From Azospirillum tabaci (GTDB lineage Bacteria; Pseudomonadota; Alphaproteobacteria; Azospirillales; Azospirillaceae): a stretch of 64,000 nt of DNA. The notes below the pieces were generated by a model, which searched no databases, was not told the origin of the DNA, and saw only the letters and a list, made by a program, of their open reading frames with translations. Positions within the stretch are counted from its first letter, which is position 1, and the number at the start of each line of letters is the position of its first letter. The translations under genes and the position numbers were made by a program. Positions 8,867-19,753 of the stretch are shown here, piece after piece. The stretch is taken from the NCBI RefSeq assembly GCF_014596085.1, contig NZ_JACCJY010000017.1:91027-155026 (forward strand), in the 5' to 3' direction.

Positions 8867-9178
8867 CCAAGCGGCAAGTCTCGGGCGCAAGTCTTGCCAG
8901 CGGATTTGATATACTAGTATAACTAAGCCGCTGAACAGCAGCCGTCACCGCATGGCGGAAGGAACGCCCGCCGCCGTGGCGAGGCCCACCGCCAAGTGAT
9001 AGATCTGTGCGGACACCGCAACGCAACCGGCGCCACCGGGGCGGCGGCGTCCGCAACCATGCCGAAGCCGTTCTCCCACAAGGGAAAAAGGGCTTTAGCA
9101 GGTGCAGCAAACTGCTTTACAGTTGCAAGCATATCCTTCCTCGACGGTTCCACCTTCGCACAGCCGGAGCGACCCACG
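8867..9178 (+). other. Intergenic leader of ppc
   Basis: 312 bp between the SMP-30 gene and ppc. It contains the 12-bp palindrome at 8910-8921. A weak open frame in phase with ppc starts at 8996 but has no family-like sequence and is treated as untranslated. I see no terminator for the SMP-30 gene, so read-through into ppc is possible. Confidence 0.5.
8910..8921. promoter_or_regulatory. Palindrome TATACTAGTATA upstream of ppc
   Basis: A perfect 12-bp palindrome, AT-rich in very GC-rich surroundings. Its 10-bp core ATACTAGTAT recurs exactly at 12114-12123, on the other side of ppc. The form is like operators of FCD-type GntR regulators (general knowledge), but the factor is unidentified. Confidence 0.55.
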
Positions 9179-11986
<2,808 letters not shown>

Positions 11987-12000
11987 CCCACCAGGCGGCG

Positions 12001-12029
12001 CCCCATCCCGTCACGCCGGCGGGATGGGG
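12001..12029 (+). terminator. Hairpin after ppc
   Basis: CCCCATCCCG (12001-12010) and CGGGATGGGG (12020-12029) form a perfect 10-bp stem with a 9-nt loop, starting 15 nt after the ppc stop codon. No T-run follows, so it may protect the 3' end or act with Rho. Confidence 0.6.
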
Positions 12030-12113
12030 GGCGGCTGACGGGGACGGCGAAATCGAAGGGCGGCATGGAAAATGGACTGCCACTCCCGATTTCCCGCTTG
12101 CTTCCATAGTAAT

Positions 12114-12123
12114 ATACTAGTAT
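12114..12123. promoter_or_regulatory. Second ATACTAGTAT palindrome
   Basis: A perfect 10-bp palindrome identical to the core of the site at 8910-8921. TATACT within it (12113-12118) could also serve as a -10 element, with a weak -35 (TTTCCC) 17 nt upstream, for the candidate small RNA that follows. Confidence 0.5.
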
Positions 12124-12237
12124 GTTTCTTCTCGTGTTCAAGCGTTGTGGGCCGCCACTGCGGCGGCTGGCGCGACGTCCTGGACGTTTCCTCCCTAGAC
12201 TCGAAGGCCATCGGGGACCACCCCGGTGGCCTTTTTT
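12124..12237 (+). ncRNA. Candidate small RNA or 5' attenuator
   Basis: A roughly 110-nt stretch with no convincing gene ends in a strong Rho-independent terminator at 12204-12237, yet lies upstream of, not after, a coding gene on this strand. An unpaired CCTCCC segment (12190-12195), complementary to Shine-Dalgarno sequences, sits just before the terminator stem, as in many Hfq-type trans-acting RNAs. A possible promoter overlaps the palindrome at 12114-12123. The 5' end is a guess. Alternatives are an attenuator or riboswitch for the P450 gene that starts 57 nt after the terminator. No known family is recognised. Confidence 0.45.
12204..12237 (+). terminator. Rho-independent terminator upstream of the P450 gene
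   Basis: AAGGCCA and CGGGG pair with CCCCG and TGGCCTT (one T-G wobble between the blocks) around an ACCA loop, and six T residues follow directly. It is among the strongest terminators in the window, and its position implies a separate short transcript. Confidence 0.8.
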
Positions 12238-12293
12238 CTGCGCACGCTTTGACTGTGGAGCCTGTTGTCCCTGGTGGGAGGAAAGGAGGTTCC

Positions 12294-13607
12294 ATGCATC
12301 CGATCCCGCGCGACGCCAGTCCGGACAGCACGCTGGCCCTGCTGTCGGAGGGTTACCGCTTCGTGATGAACCGCTGCGAGCGCCACGGCACCGACATCTT
12401 CGAAACCCGCCTCATGCTCCGGAAGGCCATCTGCGTGATGGGAGAGGAGGCCGCCGGTATGTTCTACGAACCGGACCGCTTCACCCGGAAGGGCGCCATG
12501 CCCATCACCACGCTGATGCTTCTGCAGGACCGCGGAGCCGCGCAGACGTTGGACGGCGAGGCGCACCGCTGGCGCAAGCGGATGCTGATGACGCTGATGG
12601 AGCCGGAAAACATCCGCCGCCTCTGCGCGGAGGTCGCCACGGAATGGCGCGCCGGCCTGCCGGGTTGGGAGACGGCGGCACGGGTCGTTCTCCTCGACGC
12701 CGTGCGGGGGATCCTCTGCCGGGCCGTCTGCCGCTGGGCCGGAGTGCCCCTGACCGGGGAGGAGGGCGGCCGGCGGACCGCGGAGTTCGCCGCGATGATC
12801 GACGGGGCCGGTGCGGTCGGCCCGCGCAATTGGCGCGGCCTGTTGCTGCGCACCCGCACCGAACGCTGGGCGCGCGGCCTGATCGAAGACGCCCGCGCCG
12901 GGCGGCCGGGCATGGTGGAGGGTGGCATTGAGGGGCGCGCCCTGAACGTCATCGCGACCCACCGCGATCCGGACGGGAGCCTTCTGGACACGACGACGAC
13001 GGCGGTCGAACTCATCAACATCCTCCGTCCGGTGGTGGCCATCGCCCAGTATGTGGTCTTCGCCGCCATGGCCCTGCACGAGCATCCGGAGCAACGAACG
13101 GCACTCCAGGACGCCAGCCCCGAGGAGCTTGAGCGTTTCGTCCAGGAGGTCCGGCGCTTCTACCCGTTCTTCCCGCTGGTCGGGGGGCGCGTGCGCATGC
13201 CCTTCGAGTGGCGCGGGCACCGCTTCGCGGAAGGGACCTGGGTGCTGCTGGATTTGTATGGCACCTGCCACGATCCGCGGATCTGGAACGATCCCGAGCG
13301 GTTCCGGCCCGAGCGATTCCGCGGGCGGGAGCCGGGTGCCTTCGCCCTCATCCCGCAGGGGGGCGGACCCCATCTTCGCGGTCATCGCTGCGCCGGGGAA
13401 TGGATCACCATCGAGGTCGTGAAGACGGCGGTGCGCCTGCTGAACCGCGAGATGCGCTACACCGTGCCGGCACAGGACTTGGCGCTGGACCTCTCGCGCA
13501 TGCCGGCGGTGCCGCGCAGTCGCTTCGTCATCGAGCATGTGGAGCCGCGCCGCAGAGCGGATGCGGTGTTGGACCAGCCGGTTGCGCTTTCCCGACGCGC
13601 ACATTGA
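12294..13607 (+). CDS. Cytochrome P450, CYP152-type fatty-acid peroxygenase
   Basis: A 437-residue P450 without a membrane anchor. The heme-thiolate Cys366 is in GGGPHLRGHRCAGEW, the ExxR pair is Glu285/Arg288 in EVRRFYPF, and the PERF-like motif is FRPERF. The I-helix carries Arg245-Pro246 (ILRPVVAIAQYVVFAA) in place of the usual acid-alcohol pair. This Arg-Pro is the signature of CYP152 enzymes (SP-alpha, BS-beta, OleT), which use hydrogen peroxide to hydroxylate or decarboxylate fatty acids and need no redox partner. Start at ATG 12294 has GGAGGAAAGGAGG upstream. The -35 of the next gene overlaps the stop codon. Alpha/beta hydroxylation versus alkene formation cannot be decided by eye. Confidence 0.85.
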   Translation: MHPIPRDASPDSTLALLSEGYRFVMNRCERHGTDIFETRLMLRKAICVMGEEAAGMFYEPDRFTRKGAMPITTLMLLQDRGAAQTLDGEAHRWRKRMLMTLMEPENIRRLCAEVATEWRAGLPGWETAARVVLLDAVRGILCRAVCRWAGVPLTGEEGGRRTAEFAAMIDGAGAVGPRNWRGLLLRTRTERWARGLIEDARAGRPGMVEGGIEGRALNVIATHRDPDGSLLDTTTTAVELINILRPVVAIAQYVVFAAMALHEHPEQRTALQDASPEELERFVQEVRRFYPFFPLVGGRVRMPFEWRGHRFAEGTWVLLDLYGTCHDPRIWNDPERFRPERFRGREPGAFALIPQGGGPHLRGHRCAGEWITIEVVKTAVRLLNREMRYTVPAQDLALDLSRMPAVPRSRFVIEHVEPRRRADAVLDQPVALSRRAH

Positions 13608-13632
13608 CAATCCATACAATCCGGGGTCTTAT
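13604..13632 (+). promoter_or_regulatory. Promoter of the MocR regulator gene
   Basis: TTGACA (13604-13609), a 17-nt spacer and TCTTAT (13627-13632). The -35 hexamer overlaps the P450 stop codon, so the regulator gene has its own promoter. ATCCATACAATCC in the spacer contains a short repeated element that could bind the MocR protein itself, as these regulators are often autoregulated. Confidence 0.6.
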
Positions 13633-13671
13633 GTCTGTAAGGGAGCGCCCCGGCTCCCTGCAAGGATCATC

Positions 13672-15138
13672 ATGCCGCCGCTCCCCGCCCCCGCCGCTCA
13701 AGCACCCTCGCAGGCACTCACCCAAGCGATCGACTGGGTGCCTTCCCTGGAGGACCGCAGCCGGCCCGTCTACGTCGCCATCGCGGACGCCATCGCGGCG
13801 GACATCGGGGCGGGGCGGCTGAGGCCCGGCGACCGGCTGCCGCCGCAGCGGATTCTGGCCGACCGGCTGGGCATCGATTTCACCACCGTCAGCCGCGCCT
13901 ATGGAGAGGCGCGCCACCGCGGGCTGGTGGACGCGCGGGTCGGGCAAGGCACTTTCGTGCGCAAGACGGGCCATGTTCCCCCGCCCTTCGCCGCGGAGCC
14001 GCACTCCACCGCGGGAACGGTGCCGCTGGCCGTCAGCATGGCGATGAACCAACCGCCGCAACCGGGGGATTCCGTCGCCCTGACCGCACGCATGAATCGC
14101 GGGATCGCCGCGGCCACAGCGGCTCTCGGGCTGCCGGACCTGCTGCGCTATCCGGACGGGGCCGACAGCCCGGACGACCGGGAGGCGGCGGTCCATTGGC
14201 TGCGCCACCGTCTGCCCGGCCTGACGGCGGAGCGGGTGCTGGTGGCGCCCGGCACGCAGGCCGCCCTGCTCGCCCTGCTCTCCGCCCTGGCCCGCCCCGG
14301 CGACACGGTCTGCGCGGAGGCGCTGACCTATCCCGGCTTCCGCGCCGCCGCGGCCCAGCTCGGGCTGCGGGTGGTCGGCGTTCCGATGGACGCGGACGGC
14401 CTCGACCCGGACGCCCTACGCGCCGCGCTGGCCGAGCACCGGCCCAAGGCGCTCTACTGCATCCCGACCTTTCACAACCCGACCACCGCGACCATGCCCG
14501 AGGAGCGGCGGCGGGCGGTCGCCGCGGCGGCGCGCGAGCACGGCGTTCCGATCATCGAGGACGACATCTACGGCCCGCTGCCGGAAACGGCGCCGCCGCC
14601 GCTCGCCGCCTTCGCGCCGGAACTCACCTACCATGTCGCCGGGCTTGCCAAATGCGTGTCCCCGGCGCTGCGCATCGCCTATGTGGCGGCGCCCGATGCC
14701 CGGCAGGCGCGCCGGGTGGCGGTCGCGCAACGGGCGACCACGCTGATCGCCGCCCCCCTGTCCGCCGCCATCGCCCGGCTGTGGATCGCCGACGGCACCG
14801 CGGAGGCGGTGCGCGACGCAATCCGGGGGGAGGCCATGGCCCGCCGGGCGCTGGCCGAATCGCTCCTGCCGGCGGAGCGGATCGTCACCAAGCGCGAGGC
14901 CTTCCATCTCTGGCTAAGCCTGCCGGACGGCTGGACCGGTGGGGAGTTCACCGCCCATCTGCGCAGCCGGGGCATTTCCGCGGTGGCCGCGGAGGCCTTC
15001 GCCACCACCCCGGACGTGCCCGCGGCCCTGCGCTTCTGCCTGGGCGCCCCGCTGGACCGCGACGAGACCCGCCGCGCGCTGGAGATCCTGGCCGACGCCC
15101 TGGTCCTGCCCCCCGCCACCGCGGGAGTCATCATCTGA
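13672..15138 (+). CDS. MocR-family regulator (GntR helix-turn-helix fused to aminotransferase-like domain)
   Basis: 488 residues. The N-terminal winged helix (about 25-98) shows SRPVYVAIADAI and LPPQRILADRLGIDFTTVSR. The C-terminal domain is a fold-type-I PLP-dependent aminotransferase module with Asn269-Pro270 (TFHNPTTATMP), Asp297/Asp298-Tyr300 and the PLP-binding Lys327 in HVAGLAKCVSP. MocR proteins sense PLP or an amino compound and control genes for B6, GABA, taurine or similar pathways (family knowledge). No obvious target is adjacent: the next gene, ccoG, is separated and has its own upstream palindrome. The preceding P450 gene lies on the same strand. ATG 13672 lies 7 nt after CAAGGA. 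Confidence 0.88.
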   Translation: MPPLPAPAAQAPSQALTQAIDWVPSLEDRSRPVYVAIADAIAADIGAGRLRPGDRLPPQRILADRLGIDFTTVSRAYGEARHRGLVDARVGQGTFVRKTGHVPPPFAAEPHSTAGTVPLAVSMAMNQPPQPGDSVALTARMNRGIAAATAALGLPDLLRYPDGADSPDDREAAVHWLRHRLPGLTAERVLVAPGTQAALLALLSALARPGDTVCAEALTYPGFRAAAAQLGLRVVGVPMDADGLDPDALRAALAEHRPKALYCIPTFHNPTTATMPEERRRAVAAAAREHGVPIIEDDIYGPLPETAPPPLAAFAPELTYHVAGLAKCVSPALRIAYVAAPDARQARRVAVAQRATTLIAAPLSAAIARLWIADGTAEAVRDAIRGEAMARRALAESLLPAERIVTKREAFHLWLSLPDGWTGGEFTAHLRSRGISAVAAEAFATTPDVPAALRFCLGAPLDRDETRRALEILADALVLPPATAGVII

Positions 15139-15218
15139 GGCCATCAAAGCCTGCTTCAGAGTGTCGCATTGCAGGGATCGCCTCCCGAAGAATCGGGGTT
15201 TTCCATACATAGCCTCCA

Positions 15219-15232
15219 TTGAATGCATTCAA
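15219..15232. promoter_or_regulatory. FNR/FixK-like palindrome upstream of ccoG
   Basis: TTGAATGCATTCAA is a perfect palindrome that keeps the TTGA-N6-TCAA core of FNR/FixK anaeroboxes, with one change per half-site from TTGAT. It is about 95 nt upstream of the chosen ccoG start. Microaerobic control fits the gene's role, but the deviation from consensus leaves this unproven. Confidence 0.5.
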
Positions 15233-15326
15233 TCGCGCTTGCGGATTTGGCGATTGACGGCATACAGTCGGCGCCATGCCGCAGGCCACCGCTCGGGTGG
15301 TCCGGATGTTTGCGCAGAGGCACGCC

Positions 15327-16811
15327 ATGCAGAATCTCGCCCGCTCGTCCACCCTTCCCCCACCGCCCTCCGCTCCGGCCCCGTCCACCCCGGCTCCGTT
15401 CTACGCACCGCACCAGAAGATCTACCCGAAGGCGGCGCGCGGCCGGTTCCGCCGCATCAAGTCGGCGCTGATGGTGGGCCTGCTGGCACTGTTCATGCTG
15501 CTGCCCTGGCTGCGCTGGGACCGCGGCGCCGGCCTGCCGAACCAGGCGATCCTGTTCGATCTGGACAGCCAACGCTTCTACCTGTTCGCCCTCGAACTCT
15601 GGCCGCAGCACATCTACTACCTGACGGGCGCGATGATCCTCGCGGCGGTCGGCCTGTTCCTGGCGACGGCGCTGGCCGGCCGAGTCTGGTGCGGCTACAC
15701 CTGCCCGCAGACGGTGTGGACCGACCTCTACGTGAAGGTGGAGGAGTGGATCGAGGGCGACCGCGGCGCCCGCATCCGGCTGGACAAGGGTCCGCGCAAC
15801 GCCGCTTGGCTGGCCAAGAAGGCGGCCAAGCACGCGGTCTGGCTGCTGATCGCCCTGGCGACCGGGGCCTCGGCCCTCTTCTACTTCGTGGACGCGCCGG
15901 GCTACGTCGCGGATCTGCTGCGCTTCCAGCCGGGGCCGGTGGCGACCGGCTGGATTCTGTTCATGACCGCCTGCACCTACGCCATGGCCGGCTTCATGCG
16001 GGAGCAGATGTGCGTCTATGTCTGCCCCTGGCCGCGCATCCAGGCCGCCCTGCTGGACGATGAAAGCCTCACCGTCACCTATCAGGACTGGCGCGGCGAC
16101 GGTCGCGCGCCGCTGCGCAAGGAGCAGAGCTGGGCGGAGCGCTCTGCCGAGGGGCTCGGCGACTGCATTGACTGCAAGGCCTGCGTCCAGGTCTGCCCGA
16201 CCGGCATCGACATCCGCGACGGCCTCCAGATGGACTGCATCAGCTGCGGCCTGTGCATCGACGCCTGCGACGACGTGATGGGCCGCATCGGGCGCCCCGG
16301 CGGGCTGATCCGCTACGACACCCAGGCCGCCCAGGAGGCCAAGGCCGTGGCCCGCAAGCCGGAGCCCTACCGGCTGGTCCGCCCGCGCACCATCATCTAT
16401 TCGCTGGTGATGCTGGTGGTCGGCGGGATGATGACGCTCGGCGTGCTGCTGGAGCCGACGGTGGACGTTTCCGTCCTGCGCGACCGGGCGCCGCTCTACG
16501 TCACCCTGTCCGACGGCGCGATCCAGAACAGCTACACGGTCAAGATCTCCAACATGACCCGCGCCCCGCAGGGCTACCGCCTGACCGTTTCGGGTCCCAG
16601 CGGCGCCACGGTGACGGCGGTCGGCGGCGGGGCTGCCAATGGCGCCGCGCCGGTGCTGGGCGCCGAACCCGACACGGTGCAGACCCACCGCGTCCATGTC
16701 CGTGCTCCGGCGGGCGCCGCCGTGGCCGGCTCCATGCCGTTGACCCTCGCATTGACCCGCCTGTCGGACGGGGTGGTTCATCAGGCCGAGACGGTGTTCC
16801 TGGCTCCCTGA
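15327..16811 (+). CDS. ccoG: CcoG/RdxA-type membrane ferredoxin, cbb3 oxidase assembly
   Basis: 494 residues from ATG 15327, which has AGAGG 7 nt upstream; the ATG at 15276 is a possible longer start without a good ribosome site. CcoG reduces copper(II) during assembly of cbb3-type oxidase (family knowledge). Visible parts are several membrane segments (about 47-63, 90-112, 170-190 and a late one near LVMLVVGGMM), the motif RVWCGYTCPQTVWTDLY, and MCVYVCPWPRIQ. Two [4Fe-4S] clusters are seen in CIDCKACVQVCP and CISCGLCIDACD, and a C-terminal periplasmic immunoglobulin-like domain follows. Normally ccoG is next to ccoNOPQ or ccoHIS. Here it is alone, so its target oxidase is elsewhere. It converges with the ion channel gene, 6 nt apart. 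Confidence 0.92.
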   Translation: MQNLARSSTLPPPPSAPAPSTPAPFYAPHQKIYPKAARGRFRRIKSALMVGLLALFMLLPWLRWDRGAGLPNQAILFDLDSQRFYLFALELWPQHIYYLTGAMILAAVGLFLATALAGRVWCGYTCPQTVWTDLYVKVEEWIEGDRGARIRLDKGPRNAAWLAKKAAKHAVWLLIALATGASALFYFVDAPGYVADLLRFQPGPVATGWILFMTACTYAMAGFMREQMCVYVCPWPRIQAALLDDESLTVTYQDWRGDGRAPLRKEQSWAERSAEGLGDCIDCKACVQVCPTGIDIRDGLQMDCISCGLCIDACDDVMGRIGRPGGLIRYDTQAAQEAKAVARKPEPYRLVRPRTIIYSLVMLVVGGMMTLGVLLEPTVDVSVLRDRAPLYVTLSDGAIQNSYTVKISNMTRAPQGYRLTVSGPSGATVTAVGGGAANGAAPVLGAEPDTVQTHRVHVRAPAGAAVAGSMPLTLALTRLSDGVVHQAETVFLAP

Positions 16812-16817
16812 CCAGCC

Positions 16818-17804
16818 TTACAATGGACCGTCGCGGTCGCGGCGGTCCCGCGGGGCGGTGTGGCCGATGATGGCGCTGAAGCCGAACAGCAGGAGCAGGA
16901 CGCCCATCACGATCTCGATCCCGCAGATCAGCCGCACCGCCCCCGTCACCGGATGGATGTCGCCGTAGCCGACCGTGGCGAAGGTCACCAGCGAGAAGTA
17001 CAGCCCCTCCGGAAAGGTCAGGTCACGGCGCACGCCGTCGATGATGAAGTTCGGCTCCACCATGAAGCGGTCGAGGATGGTGTAGAAGGCGCCGAACATG
17101 ATGATGCACAGCGAATAGAAGGTCAGGAAGGCGAAGGCCGGCAGCGCCAGCCGGGCCGCCTGCTGGAAGAAGCCCTCGAACAGCAGCCCGGCGTCGAGCA
17201 GGAAGACGGCGATGTCGCGGGCAACCAGGGCGACGACGATTCCGATGGCGGTCATCGACAGCAGGAAGATCGCCGTCAGCGTCTCCGGCGCCACCTCCCG
17301 CCCCGGCAGCAGGAAGGTCAGCGCGCCGATGCCCCAGACCGGCGCCATCCACAGGAAGATGCGGTCGAAATGCCCGCCGTCGCGCAGGCGCCGCGACATC
17401 ACGATGCTGCGGATCGCGGCGGCCCGCCACCAAGCACCCCCCAGGAAGGCGATCAGCGGGATCGCGAAGGCGGCGGCCTGGATGTGCGACGGGATGCTGT
17501 GGAAGTTGCTTTCCAGGAAGAAGACGAAGACGCAGGCGTAGACGCCGATGAAGTTCGCCAAGGCCAGGCTGAAGAACTGGCTTCCCGGAAACAGATAGTG
17601 GAAGGCTCCGACGACCAGGCCGACCGACCCCAGCAGGGCGAAGGCCAGATCGCCCGACACCGAGCGGATGGAGAGGGCGATCATCCCCTGCATCAGCGCG
17701 GTCAATACCGCGCCGGTCAGCCAGGAGCGGCGGGCGCGTGGCCGGAACGTATGGGCGGGGCCGGCGGCCTTGCTGGTGCGGCGGTCGGGGAGGATCTGGT
17801 CCAT
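16818..17804 (-). CDS. Voltage-gated-like potassium channel family protein
   Basis: 328 residues with about seven or eight hydrophobic segments. Near the C-terminus the pore loop LYFSLVTFATVGYGDIHPVTG contains the potassium selectivity filter TVGYGD (shown in part: TFATVGYGDIHPVTG), followed by the last helix IVMGVLLLLFGFSAIIG. There is no cytosolic RCK/TrkA-N domain and no cyclic-nucleotide domain. The upstream membrane part is longer than a plain two-helix channel and lacks an obvious Arg-rich voltage sensor. Transported ion and gating are inferred only from the filter. It is a single gene by spacing, converging with ccoG. Confidence 0.8.
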   Translation of the reverse strand: MDQILPDRRTSKAAGPAHTFRPRARRSWLTGAVLTALMQGMIALSIRSVSGDLAFALLGSVGLVVGAFHYLFPGSQFFSLALANFIGVYACVFVFFLESNFHSIPSHIQAAAFAIPLIAFLGGAWWRAAAIRSIVMSRRLRDGGHFDRIFLWMAPVWGIGALTFLLPGREVAPETLTAIFLLSMTAIGIVVALVARDIAVFLLDAGLLFEGFFQQAARLALPAFAFLTFYSLCIIMFGAFYTILDRFMVEPNFIIDGVRRDLTFPEGLYFSLVTFATVGYGDIHPVTGAVRLICGIEIVMGVLLLLFGFSAIIGHTAPRDRRDRDGPL

Positions 17805-17891
17805 GCGCGAACCGGTTGTCGGTGGTGCCCACCTTATAGCGCCACCGACGGTCCCGATGGCAGGACTTTCAGCCGCCCTCTCCCAACGCGC

Positions 17892-18494
17892 TTACCAGCC
17901 GCCCGTGCCCAGCCAGCGGTCCACCATGTCCAGCCGGTCCCAGCCCCAGAAGGGCTCGTCGTCGACGATGACGAAGGGGGACCCGAAGACGCCGCGGTCC
18001 ACCGCGGCGTCGTTCTCGGCCCGCAGACGGTCCTTGACGGTCTGGTCCTGGAGGGCCGCGGCCACCGCCGCCCGGTCGTGGCCGAGCGTGCCGGCAATCT
18101 CCACCACCGTTTCGGCGGGGCCGATGTCGCGCCCCTCCCCCCAATGGGCGTGGTAGAGGGTGCGGGCCAGCAGCTTCGCCTGTTCGGGATGCTCGTCGGT
18201 CAGCCAGTAGAAGGCGCGCGACGCGGCGACGCTGTTGGCGGGGGCCGAGTCGGGGTAGGTGAAGGGCGCGTTGGTCAGCCGGGCGATCCGGCCCACGTCA
18301 TGGACCAGATACTCGCCGCGCAACGGCTGTTGAAGGTTGGGCTTCATCCCCGTCACCTTGAAGATGGCGCCGAGCAGGATCGGGCGCCACGTGACGGTGC
18401 GGCCATGCGCCGCAGCCAGCTCCTCGATGCGGCGGCTGGCGAAATAGCCGTAGGGCGAGGCGAAATCGAAATAGAAATCGATGGGGTCGGCCAT
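17892..18494 (-). CDS. 2-hydroxychromene-2-carboxylate isomerase (DsbA-fold, GST kappa-like)
   Basis: 200 residues. The N-terminal DFYFDFASPYGYFASRRIEEL with Ser in FASPY, and the late AVDRGVFGSPFVIVDDEPFWGWDRL (shown in part: GVFGSPFVIVDDEPFWG), are diagnostic of HCCA isomerases. These are glutathione-dependent enzymes first known from naphthalene degradation and now found widely in proteobacteria. No aromatic-degradation genes are nearby, so the native substrate is unclear. It is cytosolic. ATG 18494 is preceded by GGAGGAACCGCTG on this strand. Confidence 0.85.
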   Translation of the reverse strand: MADPIDFYFDFASPYGYFASRRIEELAAAHGRTVTWRPILLGAIFKVTGMKPNLQQPLRGEYLVHDVGRIARLTNAPFTYPDSAPANSVAASRAFYWLTDEHPEQAKLLARTLYHAHWGEGRDIGPAETVVEIAGTLGHDRAAVAAALQDQTVKDRLRAENDAAVDRGVFGSPFVIVDDEPFWGWDRLDMVDRWLGTGGW

Positions 18495-18605
18495 CAGCGG
18501 TTCCTCCCGGTTCTGCTTTTCCGGAAAGGCTAGCGTGCGCCGAAGGTTCCGTCCAGCCGCCGGCCGGCCGAACCGCAGCCGATCCCCGCATGATCCGCCG
18601 GGTGG

Positions 18606-19319
18606 TCAGACCGTCTTCACCTTGGCGTCGAAGACGTAGCCGGCGCCGCGCTCGGTCTTGATGATGCGCGGCTCTTTCGGATTCGCCTCGATCTTGCGGC
18701 GCAGGCGCAGGATCAGCACGTCGATGGAGCGGTCGAACACCTCCGCCCCGTCGGCGCGGGTCAGGTCCAGCAGCTGGTCGCGGGTCAGGACGCGCTGCGG
18801 ACGCTTCACGAAAGCGGCCAGCAGGCCGAACTCCGCCTTCGTCAGTTCCACCTCGCGCCCGTCCTGGCTGCGCAGGCGCTGGGCGGTCAGGTCCAGTTCC
18901 CAGTTGGCGAACTGCACGACGGCGCGCAGGTCGTCGGGGCTGCGCGGGGGGCGCCCCTCGCCGGAGACGCGGCGCAGCACGGCCTTGATCCGGGCCAATA
19001 ATTCGCGCGGGTTGAACGGCTTGGTCAGATAGTCGTCGGCGCCCAGCTCCAGACCGACGATGCGGTCCACGTCCTGGTCCTTCGACGACAGGATGATGAC
19101 GGGGATGTGCGATTCGGTGCGGATCTGGCGGACCAGCCCCAGCCCGTCGCCGTCGGGAAGCCGCAGGTCGCAGACCACCAGATCGACGGGATCGCTCTCC
19201 AACGCCTTCTTCGCCGCGGCCGTGTCCGGTGCGGTGGTCACGCGGTAGCCTTCCGAAGCCAGATAGGACTCCAGAAGTTCGCGCACCGGCTCATCATCAT
19301 CGACCGCGAGAATGTGCAT
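18606..19319 (-). CDS. OmpR/PhoB-family response regulator, orphan
   Basis: 237 residues: a receiver domain with acidic pocket in AVDDDEP, phospho-acceptor Asp51 in VVCDLRLPDGDG, Lys in YLTKPFNPRELLARI, then a winged-helix DNA-binding domain with ELTKAEFGLLAAFVKRP and RSIDVLILRLRRKIE ending in TERGAGYVF. No sensor kinase gene is adjacent on either side, so the partner must be encoded elsewhere. The start ATG 19319 has a GAGGTAACGGCC upstream. Regulated genes are unknown. Confidence 0.93.
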   Translation of the reverse strand: MHILAVDDDEPVRELLESYLASEGYRVTTAPDTAAAKKALESDPVDLVVCDLRLPDGDGLGLVRQIRTESHIPVIILSSKDQDVDRIVGLELGADDYLTKPFNPRELLARIKAVLRRVSGEGRPPRSPDDLRAVVQFANWELDLTAQRLRSQDGREVELTKAEFGLLAAFVKRPQRVLTRDQLLDLTRADGAEVFDRSIDVLILRLRRKIEANPKEPRIIKTERGAGYVFDAKVKTV

Positions 19320-19549
19320 GGCCGTTACCTCCCGTCCTCTTCATAGCTCACCGCCATGGGTGCACGCAATCGGTTACAAGCCCGTAACAGGCACTCGTCG
19401 CACGACCGATGGGTGAATCGGCTGAAACATCCTACTTTACGATCGAAACGAAAAAGCCGATTTCCTGAAATCACGCGGTCATCACTGGTTGGTTTATTCC
19501 TCTCAGCCGCGAGGCGAAAGGCAAAAGCCCGCACCAAAGGGGAATAACG

Positions 19550-19735
19550 ATGCTCGTGCTCGACCAGTGCCTGGAACGGATGGCCCATCTCGATCGCGCC
19601 GACCGCCTGCTGAACGAGGTGCGCGTCTACAACAGCCGCCTTCCGATCCGCGAAGCGTTGGCCCAGCACCGCGCGCTGTTGAGCGAGGCCCGCCGCCACA
19701 TCGAATCGGCGCGCACGCTGGTCGGCGAGCCATGA
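19550..19735 (+). CDS. Small helical protein of unknown function
   Basis: 61 residues, rich in Leu, Arg and Ala, predicted all-helical with two amphipathic segments (LVLDQCLERMAHLDRADRLL and IREALAQHRALLSEARRHIE, 20 residues each). AAAGGGG lies 8 nt upstream of the ATG. Codon use is like its neighbours. No domain is recognised. The 230 bp upstream, between divergent regulator and this gene, is relatively AT-rich and probably holds both promoters. It could be a helical adaptor or a stress peptide, but this is not supported further. Confidence 0.6.
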   Translation: MLVLDQCLERMAHLDRADRLLNEVRVYNSRLPIREALAQHRALLSEARRHIESARTLVGEP

Positions 19736-19753
19736 GCCTGCGAGGTGAAACGC

